NCBI GenBank assembly: GCA_041666525.1
Contig: JBAYGT010000005.1
Span: 62,001 to 126,000, forward strand
Origin: JBAXTZ01 sp041666525
Lineage (GTDB): Bacteria > Bacillota > Negativicutes > JBAXTZ01
Reading direction: 5' to 3'
DNA: 64,000 nucleotides
Position numbers and translations under genes: made by a program. The stretch's first letter is position 1, and each line of letters opens with the position of its first letter. The notes under the pieces were generated by a model. That model saw only the letters and a program-made list of their open reading frames with translations. It ran no database searches and was not told the DNA's origin. Shown here piece after piece: positions 53,920 to 63,434 of this stretch.

Positions 53920-53948
53920 TTGCCTAATACCGGCAATGATGCTAAAAT
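53920..53948 (+). promoter_or_regulatory. Putative trpS promoter
   Basis: TTGCCT and TAAAAT with a 17-base spacer, about 30 bases before the ATG. The leader is too short for a T-box riboswitch, which many Firmicutes use upstream of trpS. Confidence 0.6.
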
Positions 53949-53976
53949 TTATCATTATCTGTTTTGAGAGGCTGTT

Positions 53977-54963
53977 ATGAAAAAACGAATTTTGACTGGT
54001 GACCGGCCTACGGGCAAACTTCACCTTGGACACTATGTTGGCAGTTTAGAAAACCGGGTTAACCTGCAGCATGAATTTGAATCATATATTATGGTCGCCG
54101 ACGTACAAGCGTTGACCACTCATTTTGCCACACCGGAAGTATTGCGTGATCATATCTATCAAGTAGTCTTGGACTATCTGGCAGTTGGTATTGATCCAAA
54201 CACCGCAACCATCCTGTTGCAATCACTTATTCCGGAAATTGCCGAACTAACGATTTTTTATTCAATGTTTGTAACTGTCAATTCATTGCGGCATAATCCG
54301 ACAACCAAACAAGAAATTGAAGAAAAAGGCTTACAGGAATTATATTATGGATTCTTAGGCTATCCGGTCAGCCAGGCTGCCGATATCACAATTTTCAAGG
54401 CCCAGTGCGTACCGGTTGGCATTGACCAAGTACCGCATATCGAACAGACCCGCCGCATTGCCCGGCGCTTTAACGAACTATACAAACCGGTGCTGGTCGA
54501 ACCGCAAGCCCTGCTCAGTGCGGTAAATAAATTGCCGGGGCTAGACGGCAAAGCAAAAATGAGCAAGTCGCTTAATAATTGCATCTATATTAGTGACTCC
54601 AGCGAAGAAATCCTCGCCAAAGTCAAGACCGCGGTCACTGATCCCAAACGCATTCACAAAACCGACCCCGGGCATCCGGATATTTGTATCGTTTTTGCTT
54701 ATCATAAAGCTTTCAACAGCGCTGCCGTTTCTGAAATTGAAAGCAACTGTAAAGCCGGGTGTATTGGTTGCATGGACTGCAAAAAACTTTTGGCGGCCAA
54801 ACTCGCTGAGAAGTTCAACCCGATGCGCGAGCGGCGGTTGCAATACGAAGCCACACCGGAACGGGTATGGGAAATTCTGCACAGCGGTACGGAAAAAGCC
54901 CGCAAGTTGGCAATCGAAACAATACGCGAAGTACGCGATGCGATGGGGCTGGTTACTTTTTAA
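53977..54963 (+). CDS. trpS: Tryptophanyl-tRNA synthetase
   Basis: The 328-residue class I synthetase charges tRNA-Trp. The nucleotide-binding signature appears as GDRPTGKLHLGHYVG with HLGH at 16-19, and KMSKS at 194-198. Length and order are normal for bacterial TrpRS. A Cys-rich stretch near residue 260 (CKAGCIGCMDCKK) is seen in the TrpRS subgroup that binds an iron-sulfur cluster or zinc near the anticodon region. GAGAGG precedes the ATG. It has its own promoter and a strong terminator. Confidence 0.95.
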   Translation: MKKRILTGDRPTGKLHLGHYVGSLENRVNLQHEFESYIMVADVQALTTHFATPEVLRDHIYQVVLDYLAVGIDPNTATILLQSLIPEIAELTIFYSMFVTVNSLRHNPTTKQEIEEKGLQELYYGFLGYPVSQAADITIFKAQCVPVGIDQVPHIEQTRRIARRFNELYKPVLVEPQALLSAVNKLPGLDGKAKMSKSLNNCIYISDSSEEILAKVKTAVTDPKRIHKTDPGHPDICIVFAYHKAFNSAAVSEIESNCKAGCIGCMDCKKLLAAKLAEKFNPMRERRLQYEATPERVWEILHSGTEKARKLAIETIREVRDAMGLVTF

Positions 54964-54973
54964 ATACAAAAAA

Positions 54974-55020
54974 CAAATCTCCTGACGTTCAGATTATCTG
55001 AATATCAGGAGATTTGTTTT
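54974..55020. terminator. Bidirectional terminator between trpS and tolC-like gene
   Basis: CAAATCTCCTGA and TCAGGAGATTTG arms plus an inner TTCAGAT/ATCTGAA stem, flanked by A and T runs on both sides. It serves both convergent genes. Confidence 0.93.
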
Positions 55021-56298
55021 TTATTTCTCGCTGCCGATTGCTCCCAGCACTCCGTAGGACGCGCTAACCGTTCCGTAAAGTGCCTTGTTGTAATAAACCT
55101 TGGCATCGAACAGTTTTTTCTGAGCATCAAAAAAAGTTAGATTGTCGCTCTTGCCCAACACATAACTTTCTTGGGCAATATCATAGGCTTCCTGGGCATA
55201 TGCCAACCCGTCTCTGGCCACTACCAACGCTTGGCTGGCATCACTTAAGTTATCATAACTTTGTTTAATCTCAGCATAGGCCTGGGCTTTGATAACTTCA
55301 AGCTGCTTTTTGTCATTATCCCGCGCTATTTGCGCGGCCTGAACTGCCGCCCGCGTCGCACCGCCGTCAGAAAACGCATAGTTGAGTGTACCGCCAATGC
55401 TCCAGGCATATTTGTTCGGATCGACATAACTGATATTTGTATCGCTGGTGCCGGCAGTTGCATTCAGACTTAACGACGGCCACCAGCCGGAATTTGCTGC
55501 TTGGATCGCGTAACTATCCGCTTGTAAGTTAACCGTACCTTGTCGAATATCCGGGCGAGTGTTCTGATAATCAGCAAGCGCCCGGTCCCTCGACGGTGTA
55601 TCTAATGCTTTTGTAACATCATTCAGCTTGACCTGTACCGCATCCGACAGGCCGATTTGAATTTTCAGTTCAGTGGTCTTTTTGGACAAAGTATTTTCTG
55701 CTTTAATTAAATCCAGTTTGGCTTGTGATAATTGACTGATCGATTGCAGCAATGTCAATCGCGAGACTCTGCCCACATCATACTGATTGTGCACAAACTC
55801 CTCATGGGCTTGCAAATTTTTGACATTCTCACGATTGGCCTCAACATCACCCTTGGCATTTAAGCAATCCAAATAAGCAACCGATGTAGCTACCCGCGCT
55901 TGACGAATAGCATCATTTAGCCCGAAACCTGCAGCTACATAACCAGCAGTTGCAGCATCAATGTTGGCTTGATTTTCAAACCCAGTGAACAACGGATAGG
56001 CTGCTGTTATTGAATTTGAATACAGCGGATTATTTGTCGGAGTTTGCGCGTTCGCTTTGAATGGCGTCGCGGACAACTGCAATCCCAACGTTGGATTATC
56101 CGCCGTGGATTTGACCCAAATATTCGTTTTTGCCGCATCAAACGCGCCCTGGGCAGTAATAACCGCCGGACTTTGACTAAACGACATATTGAGTGCTTGC
56201 TCAAGTGTAAGCGTAATACTGCTAACCTCGTTATCGGCAAAAGCCAAACTGCCGCACAACACCAAGGCCGCAATAGTAGTTGTTATTAATCGTTTCAT
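55021..56298 (-). CDS. TolC-family outer-membrane efflux channel
   Basis: A 425-residue exported protein with a signal peptide (MKRLITTTIAALVLCGSLAFA). The long helical, heptad-like segments and the internal duplication (two OEP repeats, LTLEQALNMSFSQSPAVITA and a related second half) are those of TolC-type channel subunits, which trimerise through the outer membrane and periplasm. GAGG lies five bases before the ATG. It is the last gene of the minus-strand efflux operon behind the adaptor, FtsX-type permease and ATPase. As the only channel in the window it could also serve the type I secretion system at 11627-17199. Confidence 0.92.
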   Translation of the reverse strand: MKRLITTTIAALVLCGSLAFADNEVSSITLTLEQALNMSFSQSPAVITAQGAFDAAKTNIWVKSTADNPTLGLQLSATPFKANAQTPTNNPLYSNSITAAYPLFTGFENQANIDAATAGYVAAGFGLNDAIRQARVATSVAYLDCLNAKGDVEANRENVKNLQAHEEFVHNQYDVGRVSRLTLLQSISQLSQAKLDLIKAENTLSKKTTELKIQIGLSDAVQVKLNDVTKALDTPSRDRALADYQNTRPDIRQGTVNLQADSYAIQAANSGWWPSLSLNATAGTSDTNISYVDPNKYAWSIGGTLNYAFSDGGATRAAVQAAQIARDNDKKQLEVIKAQAYAEIKQSYDNLSDASQALVVARDGLAYAQEAYDIAQESYVLGKSDNLTFFDAQKKLFDAKVYYNKALYGTVSASYGVLGAIGSEK

Positions 56299-56325
56299 AG
56301 CGCCTCACAACAAAATTGATAGTTA

Positions 56326-57399
56326 TTAACTGGGATCAATCGTCACTGAACATTTCATATTCCATTTGATTTTGGGATTGTTTTCGGCAATATCTACCAG
56401 TACTGTATAGGTCATATCACCATTTTTATTTTCACCATACGGCCTGATTGACGCCACCACCCCGTTTAGCTTCAAATCCGGCAACGCGTCAATAGTAATA
56501 ACGGCGTTCGCCCCCACTCTTACTTTGGCAATATCCATTTCGCTCAAATCACTGGTCTGTGCCTGCCATTTTGAAGTATCGGCAAACTGCAATGAAGTGG
56601 ACGTATCGGTAGAAGATGAATTGAGTGCATCGCCACCAGAACCCGAACGGTTGGCAAATTCGCCTTCGTGAAATTTTAGATAGGCCACCATCCCGTCAAA
56701 GGGCGCCCGTAATTGTAAATCACTCAATTTCCCCTGGGCATTGTTTAAATCAGTCTGCGCCGCATAAACATCGGACTTCAAACTTTCAACCTCTTCCGGA
56801 CGTGAACCGGTCTGCGCCATGATTAAATCCTGTTTAGCACTTTCCAGTGCGCTTTCAGCATTAGCAAGGTTCGCGCGGGTAACATCCATATCCGCCGGTG
56901 ACAAACCACCCTTGGCAAATAACGTTGATGACCGCTCAAAATCGGTTTTGGAATTGTCGTAGCCGACCTGATTTTTGCGCAATAACGCTTGCTTTTGCGC
57001 TATAATCTGCGGACGCTCACCGGCCCGGGCAATCTCCAGCGCGGCCTGCGCTTTGCGGAGCTTGGCGGCACAAGTAGCAGCTACCGCCAACTGATCGCGA
57101 TTATCCAGTTGCACCATCAAAGTACCCGCCAACACCCGCTGGCCTTCTTTGACATAAATTTTTTGAATCAAACCGCTGCCGGCAAAAGTCAGCGCCGTAT
57201 AACGAATTGGCACAACCGTTCCGGTCGCAACAATTTTTTTGTCGGCTTTTACCGGATTAGCCACTACCGGTGCGGCCGCTTTTTTGCCAAAGATTGCGTA
57301 TCCGCCCCAACCGACAGCAATCAGCGCCGCGACAATGACAATAATTATAATCCGTTGTTTCTTTTTGGTAGCTGTTTTGAACTTAGTGATAAGACTCAT
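56326..57399 (-). CDS. Periplasmic adaptor (MacA/HlyD-like) of ABC efflux system
   Basis: A 357-residue membrane fusion protein. One N-terminal helix (about 14-36) is followed by half a lipoyl domain (GSGLIQKIYVKEGQRVLAGTLM). A helical hairpin spans about 95-205, and the second half of the lipoyl domain and the barrel follow (LQLRAPFDGMVAYLKFHEGEF). AGGAGG lies five bases before the ATG. An alternative start at 57423 overlaps the permease gene. It couples the FtsX-type transporter upstream to the TolC-like channel downstream, giving a complete tripartite exporter in one operon. Confidence 0.9.
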   Translation of the reverse strand: MSLITKFKTATKKKQRIIIIVIVAALIAVGWGGYAIFGKKAAAPVVANPVKADKKIVATGTVVPIRYTALTFAGSGLIQKIYVKEGQRVLAGTLMVQLDNRDQLAVAATCAAKLRKAQAALEIARAGERPQIIAQKQALLRKNQVGYDNSKTDFERSSTLFAKGGLSPADMDVTRANLANAESALESAKQDLIMAQTGSRPEEVESLKSDVYAAQTDLNNAQGKLSDLQLRAPFDGMVAYLKFHEGEFANRSGSGGDALNSSSTDTSTSLQFADTSKWQAQTSDLSEMDIAKVRVGANAVITIDALPDLKLNGVVASIRPYGENKNGDMTYTVLVDIAENNPKIKWNMKCSVTIDPS

Positions 57400-57415
57400 A
57401 GCTCCTCCTGCTTTA

Positions 57416-59827
57416 TCATTCATACGCTATCGCGTCGCGAACACTGATTTTTGATGCCTGTTTTGCCGGCGCAATCGACGCCAATGCCCCAAACGCCAGT
57501 GAGCAAACCAGCCAAATCAACGCGCCTTTTATGGAAAATACATAACTGAGCGGCGACTGAAACATTACCTTGCCGATAAAATAACAAGCAGGATAGCTGA
57601 TCAGTAACGCGAATACTATCGAAAACATCCAGCTGATAAAGGAGATTAACATCCCTTCAAACAAAAAGATGTTAATTATCTGCCGGCTGTCGGCGCCGAT
57701 TGCCCGCATGACGCCGATTTCACGAATCCGTTCAATGACGTTCATCCCCATCGTTCCGGCAATTCCCAGTGCGCCAATAAAGCCCATGAGAACGCTCATT
57801 ATCGAGAAAATTCCCAACATGATCAGAAAAAACGTGTTCAACGATTCAATTTCCTGATCAAGTGTGAACACCCGTTGCACCTGCAATCCGGCGTCCTTCA
57901 ATTTTTTTTCCAAATCCTTGGTAAAGTCAGCGGCCGTTTTCCCTTGCCTGTCCACCTTGAGCATAATACTGCGGACCGATTTGGGAATTGCCATTAATTT
58001 GCAATAATGATCGTACGGTACATAAGCCACGCCGGCACCATCCGGTTGTCCGAAGAAGCTTTTAACAACACCGACCAAAATCCATCTGGTTTTTTTGTTA
58101 TCGTCTTTCATAATCACGGTGTCACCGATTTTTATGTCGGGATGGGCAGTTAGCGCCGCCTGGTCAAAGACGATGGCATTATCATCCTGATTCAACAACC
58201 AGCGTCCTTGTTCCACCGCCACTTCCATCATTTTCGAATCCGGCGGCACCGCCTGAACGCGGGTGTTTTTCATCGGATCGTTGACATCCTGGTTCACCGA
58301 GTATAACCGTGCCGACCCGCCTTCCCAGGCTTCTGCAGCTTTCACTTCCGGGATAAACCGCAGCGCTTCTTTTATCGCGCCCTGACGGTAGCTGCGTTGG
58401 AATCCAACTGAGGCATCAAAATTAAAATATTTTAATGCGTCTGCCACCGTCGCATTCATCGAATCATATGCACACATTACCGTGATAAATATCGAACCGC
58501 TGATGGTCATAACAGCTACCGTCAAAATCAACCGGCCCTTGCGGCGAAAAGTATTTCTAATCGATAACAACAATGGCCGCGACAGCGACTTGAAGCGTGC
58601 GGTAGCAAGATCAATCCATTTATCGCCGCCGTCTGATTGCTCCACGCCATAACTGGACATTGCTTCACGAGCAGTAATGCTGGTGCCGCGCCAAATCGGA
58701 TGCAAAGCCGCTAGTTGGGGCACGATGATACCGATTCCTAATTGCATTATCAAAACTTGCCAGGGAATTGTCATACCCGACGATTCAACATTAAATTGAG
58801 TATTAATATACGTTGCCAATATTTTTGCCAAAATAAAACTGGCCGGTACCGCGATCAACAGTGCAATACAACTAAACATTAGCACCAAAAATATATACAT
58901 AGTGGCAATTTGCGTACTGCCGCCGCCAATCGCCTTCATAATACCGATTTGCCGGGTTTGCTGAAGCAGCAGTGCCGAAATAGTGTTAAACAGCAAAAAA
59001 CCACTTAACAACAACGCTCCGGCGCCGAGTCCGGCCAATACATTGGTCAATCCTTTAATAAACTTCATCGCGACGTGTTCATCCGAAGAATAGTACTGAG
59101 TATACCGTACTTCCTTTCCGGCTTGTTCAATACGTTTTTTTACATTTTCGCCGATTGCTTCGATTTTTTTTGTGTCCGTCGAATCAGCGTCATTAACCAT
59201 TACAATCATCTGGGTATAAGGTTTTTGCAGATTCAAAAGATTTTTCGCGGCCGGGCCGATATAGACGCTGAGACTGCCCATCATCGCCGGGCCGGGCTGA
59301 CTATCGTACACCGTTCCGGCAATTTTGAATTTTTCTTTCTTGCTCCACAAATCCACTTCAATGGTATCGCCGACTTTTAGTTTGGCGTATTTTAATGAAG
59401 CAGCTTCCATGAAAACTTCATCAGCCCGCGGCGGCCAATCGCCCGACAGCACACGGATTTTTTCCATCTTCTGCGTAGTAAGATCGCGCGGCGCCATCTT
59501 AAACGACATAAACCGGTCAACACCGTCGACTTTCATCCGCGCCCGCAGTTCAGTCAAACCTTGTGCCAGTTTTACGCCGGGAACTTTTTTAACCGAATTT
59601 ACCAACTGATCATCAAAGCGGCCACAGTTAACGATGATATTCGGATAAACAATTTCTTTCCAGTTCTTGTCCAAATCGGCGCGCAAACCCTCTTGCAAAT
59701 AAACCACCAAACCAATAGCAAAAATTCCGATTGCGATTGACAACACAACCAGAATTGAACGATTACGGTTACCGGTAAAGTCGGCCCAGACTTTGCGAAA
59801 CATTGGCTTGTTTTTAAAATAGCGCAT
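57416..59827 (-). CDS. ABC transporter permease with two FtsX domains
   Basis: An 803-residue membrane protein. Two MacB-like periplasmic domains alternate with two FtsX helix sets. The first set is at about 255-400 with LQQTRQIGIMKAIGG, and the second is at about 670-800 with NVIERIREIGVMRAIGA. The repeated arginine/glutamate-isoleucine-G-MKAIG coupling motif contacts the ATPase. The ATG at 59827 follows the ATPase gene stop by one base. The start at 59857 would overlap it. The family transports lipids, peptides or antibiotics by a mechanotransmission mechanism. With adaptor and channel downstream it resembles MacAB-TolC or DevBCA systems. Confidence 0.9.
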   Translation of the reverse strand: MRYFKNKPMFRKVWADFTGNRNRSILVVLSIAIGIFAIGLVVYLQEGLRADLDKNWKEIVYPNIIVNCGRFDDQLVNSVKKVPGVKLAQGLTELRARMKVDGVDRFMSFKMAPRDLTTQKMEKIRVLSGDWPPRADEVFMEAASLKYAKLKVGDTIEVDLWSKKEKFKIAGTVYDSQPGPAMMGSLSVYIGPAAKNLLNLQKPYTQMIVMVNDADSTDTKKIEAIGENVKKRIEQAGKEVRYTQYYSSDEHVAMKFIKGLTNVLAGLGAGALLLSGFLLFNTISALLLQQTRQIGIMKAIGGGSTQIATMYIFLVLMFSCIALLIAVPASFILAKILATYINTQFNVESSGMTIPWQVLIMQLGIGIIVPQLAALHPIWRGTSITAREAMSSYGVEQSDGGDKWIDLATARFKSLSRPLLLSIRNTFRRKGRLILTVAVMTISGSIFITVMCAYDSMNATVADALKYFNFDASVGFQRSYRQGAIKEALRFIPEVKAAEAWEGGSARLYSVNQDVNDPMKNTRVQAVPPDSKMMEVAVEQGRWLLNQDDNAIVFDQAALTAHPDIKIGDTVIMKDDNKKTRWILVGVVKSFFGQPDGAGVAYVPYDHYCKLMAIPKSVRSIMLKVDRQGKTAADFTKDLEKKLKDAGLQVQRVFTLDQEIESLNTFFLIMLGIFSIMSVLMGFIGALGIAGTMGMNVIERIREIGVMRAIGADSRQIINIFLFEGMLISFISWMFSIVFALLISYPACYFIGKVMFQSPLSYVFSIKGALIWLVCSLAFGALASIAPAKQASKISVRDAIAYE

Positions 59828-59828
59828 T

Positions 59829-60524
59829 TTAACCCAGCCTGTTTTCAATTGAAACAATCTCGCCGTCGGCCAGACGAATTATCCGCCCGGCACGGCTGGC
59901 AAGATCATTATCGTGCGTTACCATTACAAAAGTTTTTCCCTGTGCCGCCAACCGCTCAAACAATTCAAAAATCTCGTTAGCAGTACGGCTATCGAGATTT
60001 CCTGTTGGCTCGTCGGCAAGCACCACCGCCGGATCATTAGCTAACGACCGGGCAATTGCCACCCGCTGCTGTTGACCGCCAGACATTGTTGTCGGCAATT
60101 TATTTAATTGATCACCCAAGCCGACGGTCTCCAGTAAAAATTCGGCACGCTGTAACCGTTCCGCTGCAGTGTATTTGTTGCGAAAATCCATCGGCAACAA
60201 TACATTTTCCATAGCTGTGAGCGTCGGTAATAATTGGAAAAACTGGTAAATTACACCAAGATTATTACCACGCCACACCGCCATCTGATTTTCACTAAAA
60301 TTATGAATGGGCGAACCGGCCACCCAGCATTCACCGCCGGTCGGCCGGTCAATACCGGCAATCATATTTATCAGCGTCGATTTACCGCAGCCGGACTTCC
60401 CGACAACCGCGGCGAAAACCCCGGATTCAATTTGCAAATCCAGCCCCTTTAACGCCAAAAAATCTCCGGCTTCAGTGCGATAGGATTTGACCAAATTTCT
60501 CAGATCGATAACATATCCCGACAT
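59829..60524 (-). CDS. ABC transporter ATPase, LolD/MacB-like
   Basis: A 231-residue ATPase with GKSGCGKST at 42-50, the Q-loop in YQFFQLLPTLTAMENV, and the signature MSGGQQQRVAIARSLAN near 143-159. The Walker B motif is VVLADEPTGNLDS, and a switch histidine lies in VTHD. The NLDS and LLPTLTAMENV patterns are typical of the LolD/MacB/FtsE group that works with FtsX-type permeases. The ATG at 60524 has AGG five to six bases ahead. The GTG at 60530 is less likely. It is first in the efflux operon, about 100 bases after the DUF2807 gene, so it may have its own promoter. Confidence 0.92.
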   Translation of the reverse strand: MSGYVIDLRNLVKSYRTEAGDFLALKGLDLQIESGVFAAVVGKSGCGKSTLINMIAGIDRPTGGECWVAGSPIHNFSENQMAVWRGNNLGVIYQFFQLLPTLTAMENVLLPMDFRNKYTAAERLQRAEFLLETVGLGDQLNKLPTTMSGGQQQRVAIARSLANDPAVVLADEPTGNLDSRTANEIFELFERLAAQGKTFVMVTHDNDLASRAGRIIRLADGEIVSIENRLG

Positions 60525-60629
60525 AAACACCTGCTATATAATGAATGCTTTTACCTGTGTACACAACATTATACACTACTTAAAAACATTTTCCTGAATA
60601 TTTTAAATATTTCACAAAAAATTCACAGG

Positions 60630-61331
60630 CTAGTTTTGCTTGACCACAGCTAATCCGGAAGTTTTTATTTTGTTCGACGCGATGTTGCCACTGTAACGCA
60701 GCGACGCAACGCCATTGAGTTCTCCCGTCAACTCGCCACCGTTCATACGGTCTAACTCGACACTCGAAGCTCCGGCAATATTGACGTCGGCCGAATTAAT
60801 TACGCAGCCGCGAAACTCAATACTCGACGCACCCTGACAAGCGATTTTAACATTTTCAAAAGTGGAACGGTCAGCACGAAAACTGGTCGCTCCTTCAACC
60901 GTCAGTACAAACGGTTGTTTTGGCGCTTTGAAGTCGCTGACACGTACTTCAGCCGCACCGAGAATATGCACATTTTGCAATTTTGGCATGGTGATTTCGA
61001 TGCGCGGCGCCGAATTGAGATTATCCGCCAGTTTATTTATAATCAGCTCACCGTTTTGTACAGTACAGCTTTTGTCAGTCAAACCAGCAGGTGCTTTTAC
61101 GCTTACGGAGTACTCATTTCCCTGTTTAATTCGCACGGCCCACGAACCAAAAACGGTTATTTTATCAAAATTATTCAGTTGCAACTCTTGCCAGTCACTC
61201 TCAGCGTTCAGCTGCACCGGCGTGAGCGTTAAGTGGTCTTTGAAAAAATAGGGCAACGCCACCGCTATCATCACAAATAATGTTATTGCTGCTAAAACGC
61301 CCAGCAATATCTTTGTAGTCCGTTTTTTCAT
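60630..61331 (-). CDS. DUF2807 (GIN domain) membrane-anchored protein
   Basis: A 233-residue protein with an N-terminal anchor (about 8-28) and then a beta-helix-like DUF2807 domain. Its repeating pattern is IEITMPKLQNVHILGAAEVRVSDF, VEGATSFRADRSTF, CQGASSIEFRGCVI and IAGASSVELDRMNGG. This Gly-Ala-Ser repetition is the hallmark of the family, which is found anchored to bacterial envelopes with unknown function. The start overlaps the end of the GntR-type regulator gene by four bases, so the two are co-translated. Linkage of a GIN protein with a YtrA-type regulator and an ABC transporter suggests an envelope-stress response. Confidence 0.85.
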   Translation of the reverse strand: MKKRTTKILLGVLAAITLFVMIAVALPYFFKDHLTLTPVQLNAESDWQELQLNNFDKITVFGSWAVRIKQGNEYSVSVKAPAGLTDKSCTVQNGELIINKLADNLNSAPRIEITMPKLQNVHILGAAEVRVSDFKAPKQPFVLTVEGATSFRADRSTFENVKIACQGASSIEFRGCVINSADVNIAGASSVELDRMNGGELTGELNGVASLRYSGNIASNKIKTSGLAVVKQN

Positions 61332-61705
61332 CTTACCAATACTCCTTTTTCCAAATTTTGTTTATACAAAACTTGAAGCTCTTTCCAATCAATTCCCAAC
61401 AGGTCCATTGCTCTGAACATTTGCGGCAATTGCTCTTTGATAAATTCAGCGCGACGGGCAGTTTTTGCAAGGTTCGCCGCGTTTGCAGTTATGAAGAAAC
61501 CAATCCCGCGTTGCTGCTCAACGATGCCCTTTTCTTGCAGCGCCGTATACGCCCGCTGCACAGTATTAGGATTAACCAGCATTTTCTCGCCCATATCGCG
61601 CACCGACAGCACCCGCTCATTGGGCTGAAGCTCACCGCTCAGCAGTTTATCAATAATTACATCACAGATCTGCAAAAAAATCGGTTTGTTGCTGCTAAAT
61701 TCCAC
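61328..61705 (-). CDS. GntR-family regulator, YtrA type
   Basis: A short 125-residue regulator. A winged-helix DNA-binding domain covers about residues 8-75 (MGEKMLVNPNTVQRAYTALQEKGIVEQQRGIGFFI). The remainder is a brief helical dimerisation tail, as in the YtrA subfamily that usually represses its own ABC transporter operon. A GTG start has GGAGG six bases ahead. It lies third in the operon, one base after the permease gene, rather than first as in Bacillus. A likely operator would be upstream of the ATPase gene at 63321-63430, though I could not identify one with confidence. Confidence 0.88.
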   Translation of the reverse strand: MEFSSNKPIFLQICDVIIDKLLSGELQPNERVLSVRDMGEKMLVNPNTVQRAYTALQEKGIVEQQRGIGFFITANAANLAKTARRAEFIKEQLPQMFRAMDLLGIDWKELQVLYKQNLEKGVLVR

Positions 61706-61706
61706 G

Positions 61707-62468
61707 TTACGCCTCCGTCTCTCTCAATCGCAGCCAGGTCATTACCCAAAAGAACGGAATCGCTAAGATCTTGATAGCTCCGGAAATAATTGCCCCGACA
61801 AAATCAAACTTGCCCAATAGCGTCTGAATCAGCACATTTCCCTCGGCGGACAAATTAATATTCACATTATTCCAGCCATGATACAATACAACCGTTTCGA
61901 TCATTAACAAAATACTGATTATGGCCATAAACACTCCGCCGCTTGCCACGAGCTTTAATAACGCCAGCCGGCGGAAGTAAACGCTGGCAAAGGCAGCCAC
62001 TGCCATCAGCAAAACATAAACGTACCAATTAGCCAGCAGATTCATCGTCGTGGAATAAGTAACAGCTATCAATTGTCCGAAGCCAATTTGGGCGCCGCCG
62101 CTGTTCACGGCAAAAAAAGCCGCCAGCAACGCAATTTTCAGACAAATTATATATAAAACTGCGCTTCCCAGCGTGTAGGCAATGGTTTTCGCCACGACTT
62201 TTTCCGCGGTAGTCGCCGGAACCAACAGATACTGCTGCGCTGATTTCGCCTGTTTGAGTTCCTGATAAGAATTTGACGCTAAAAACAGCCCGGTGATAAA
62301 AAACAGAGACTGGATAACTCCGGGCGCCTCGGCCTTAACAAAGATATTCCCCGCTGCAGTTATCACGAACAGTACTACCGTCAGCGCAATACTAAACCAC
62401 AGCAGCGATTTTTTGTTTTCACGTAATTCTTTATTCAGTAAATTGCCAATTATTTTTGTACGCAACAT
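61707..62468 (-). CDS. ABC transporter permease of a YtrA-linked system
   Basis: A 253-residue membrane protein with six predicted helices (about 25-45, 55-75, 105-130, 140-165, 170-195 and 225-245). The motif SYQELKQAKSAQQYLLVPATTAEK after helix 2 is seen in permeases of this ABC-2-like type. The ATG follows directly after the stop of the ATPase gene (TAAATG), which implies translational coupling. The transported substrate is unknown. YtrA-linked systems in other Firmicutes respond to cell-wall antibiotics or take part in acetoin use. The wall connection would fit the DUF2807 gene behind it. Confidence 0.82.
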   Translation of the reverse strand: MLRTKIIGNLLNKELRENKKSLLWFSIALTVVLFVITAAGNIFVKAEAPGVIQSLFFITGLFLASNSYQELKQAKSAQQYLLVPATTAEKVVAKTIAYTLGSAVLYIICLKIALLAAFFAVNSGGAQIGFGQLIAVTYSTTMNLLANWYVYVLLMAVAAFASVYFRRLALLKLVASGGVFMAIISILLMIETVVLYHGWNNVNINLSAEGNVLIQTLLGKFDFVGAIISGAIKILAIPFFWVMTWLRLRETEA

Positions 62469-63320
62469 TTACTTCACATCCCTTCCAAACAATTGCTGCA
62501 TCCGTGCTGGATTTTCTACCGTGGCGTTAAACAACAATTCCAAATCCGCTTTACTGCCGTAATCATCAACATTCGTCTTAACAACGGCAAAAGACCAGCC
62601 GGCGGGAACCTGCATTGAATACAACAAACGCTCCGTATCCGGTTCAACCGCGCCGAGCGAAAACATAATCTTATCTTCAATATTCGCAATCGATTCATTC
62701 AATACAATCTTGCCACTGTCAATGATAATTATCGGATCGATAAGTCCGTCCAAATCCCGAACCTGATGGCTGGAAATCACCAGCGCACTATTTTCGTCGA
62801 CCGCTCCGGCGATGAGTTTGCGAAATACAGTTTTTGCAGGGATATCCAGACCGTTGCTCGGTTCATCCATTAATATCAGTTTGCAATTGGTAGCTAATGC
62901 AAACGCAATAAAGAATTTTTTGCGTTCACCTTGGGATAGTGTAGCAATTGATTGATCAACATTGATTTTCCATTCTTCGATAATTTTGGTAAATTTAGTG
63001 ATTGAAAACCGCGGATAAAACGACGCGTAAATTTTAATATACTCTTTACCGCTATTCACCGGCGCCGCCGGCTCTTCCGGCAAAAAATAGACTTCACTAA
63101 GCATTTGCCATTCACGCAGCTCGGCGCGTCTGCCAAATAATTTACAGTCGCCGCCTTGCGCAAACAAAACTCCGCTGATAATTTTCAACAATGTCGTTTT
63201 GCCAGCGCCATTTTTGCCAAGCAACCCATAGATGTTTCCCGGCACCAGCTCCAAATTCAATCCTTCAAACAGTTTTCGTTTGGTGCCATAGCCAAACCGC
63301 AGGTTATTGATTGTTAACAT
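62469..63320 (-). CDS. ABC transporter ATPase of a YtrA-linked system
   Basis: A 283-residue ATPase with GKNGAGKTT at 35-43, the signature LSQGERKKFFIAFAL near 129-143, the Walker B motif LILMDEPSNGLDIPAK and a switch histidine in SSHQVRD. The short C-terminal tail of about 80 residues is typical for drug- or lantibiotic-type transporters. GGAGG precedes the ATG. It is the first gene of the unit ATPase - permease - YtrA regulator - DUF2807. About 110 bases of AT-rich sequence upstream, divergent to the plus-strand promoter at 63435, should contain its promoter. Confidence 0.9.
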   Translation of the reverse strand: MLTINNLRFGYGTKRKLFEGLNLELVPGNIYGLLGKNGAGKTTLLKIISGVLFAQGGDCKLFGRRAELREWQMLSEVYFLPEEPAAPVNSGKEYIKIYASFYPRFSITKFTKIIEEWKINVDQSIATLSQGERKKFFIAFALATNCKLILMDEPSNGLDIPAKTVFRKLIAGAVDENSALVISSHQVRDLDGLIDPIIIIDSGKIVLNESIANIEDKIMFSLGAVEPDTERLLYSMQVPAGWSFAVVKTNVDDYGSKADLELLFNATVENPARMQQLFGRDVK

Positions 63321-63434
63321 TGTTCCTCCATTTTTAACGTAAGTGTATCATTGAACTATTACACCGAGATTGTAGCAAGTGTGAAAAGTGTTGTCAATAA
63401 CAAAATATAAAATAATCGTGCATTTACACATTAA

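Noticed and set aside
53838..53976. T-box riboswitch upstream of trpS
   Set aside because: The intergenic stretch is under 140 bases, the likely promoter is only about 30 bases before the start, and there is no terminator-antiterminator structure.
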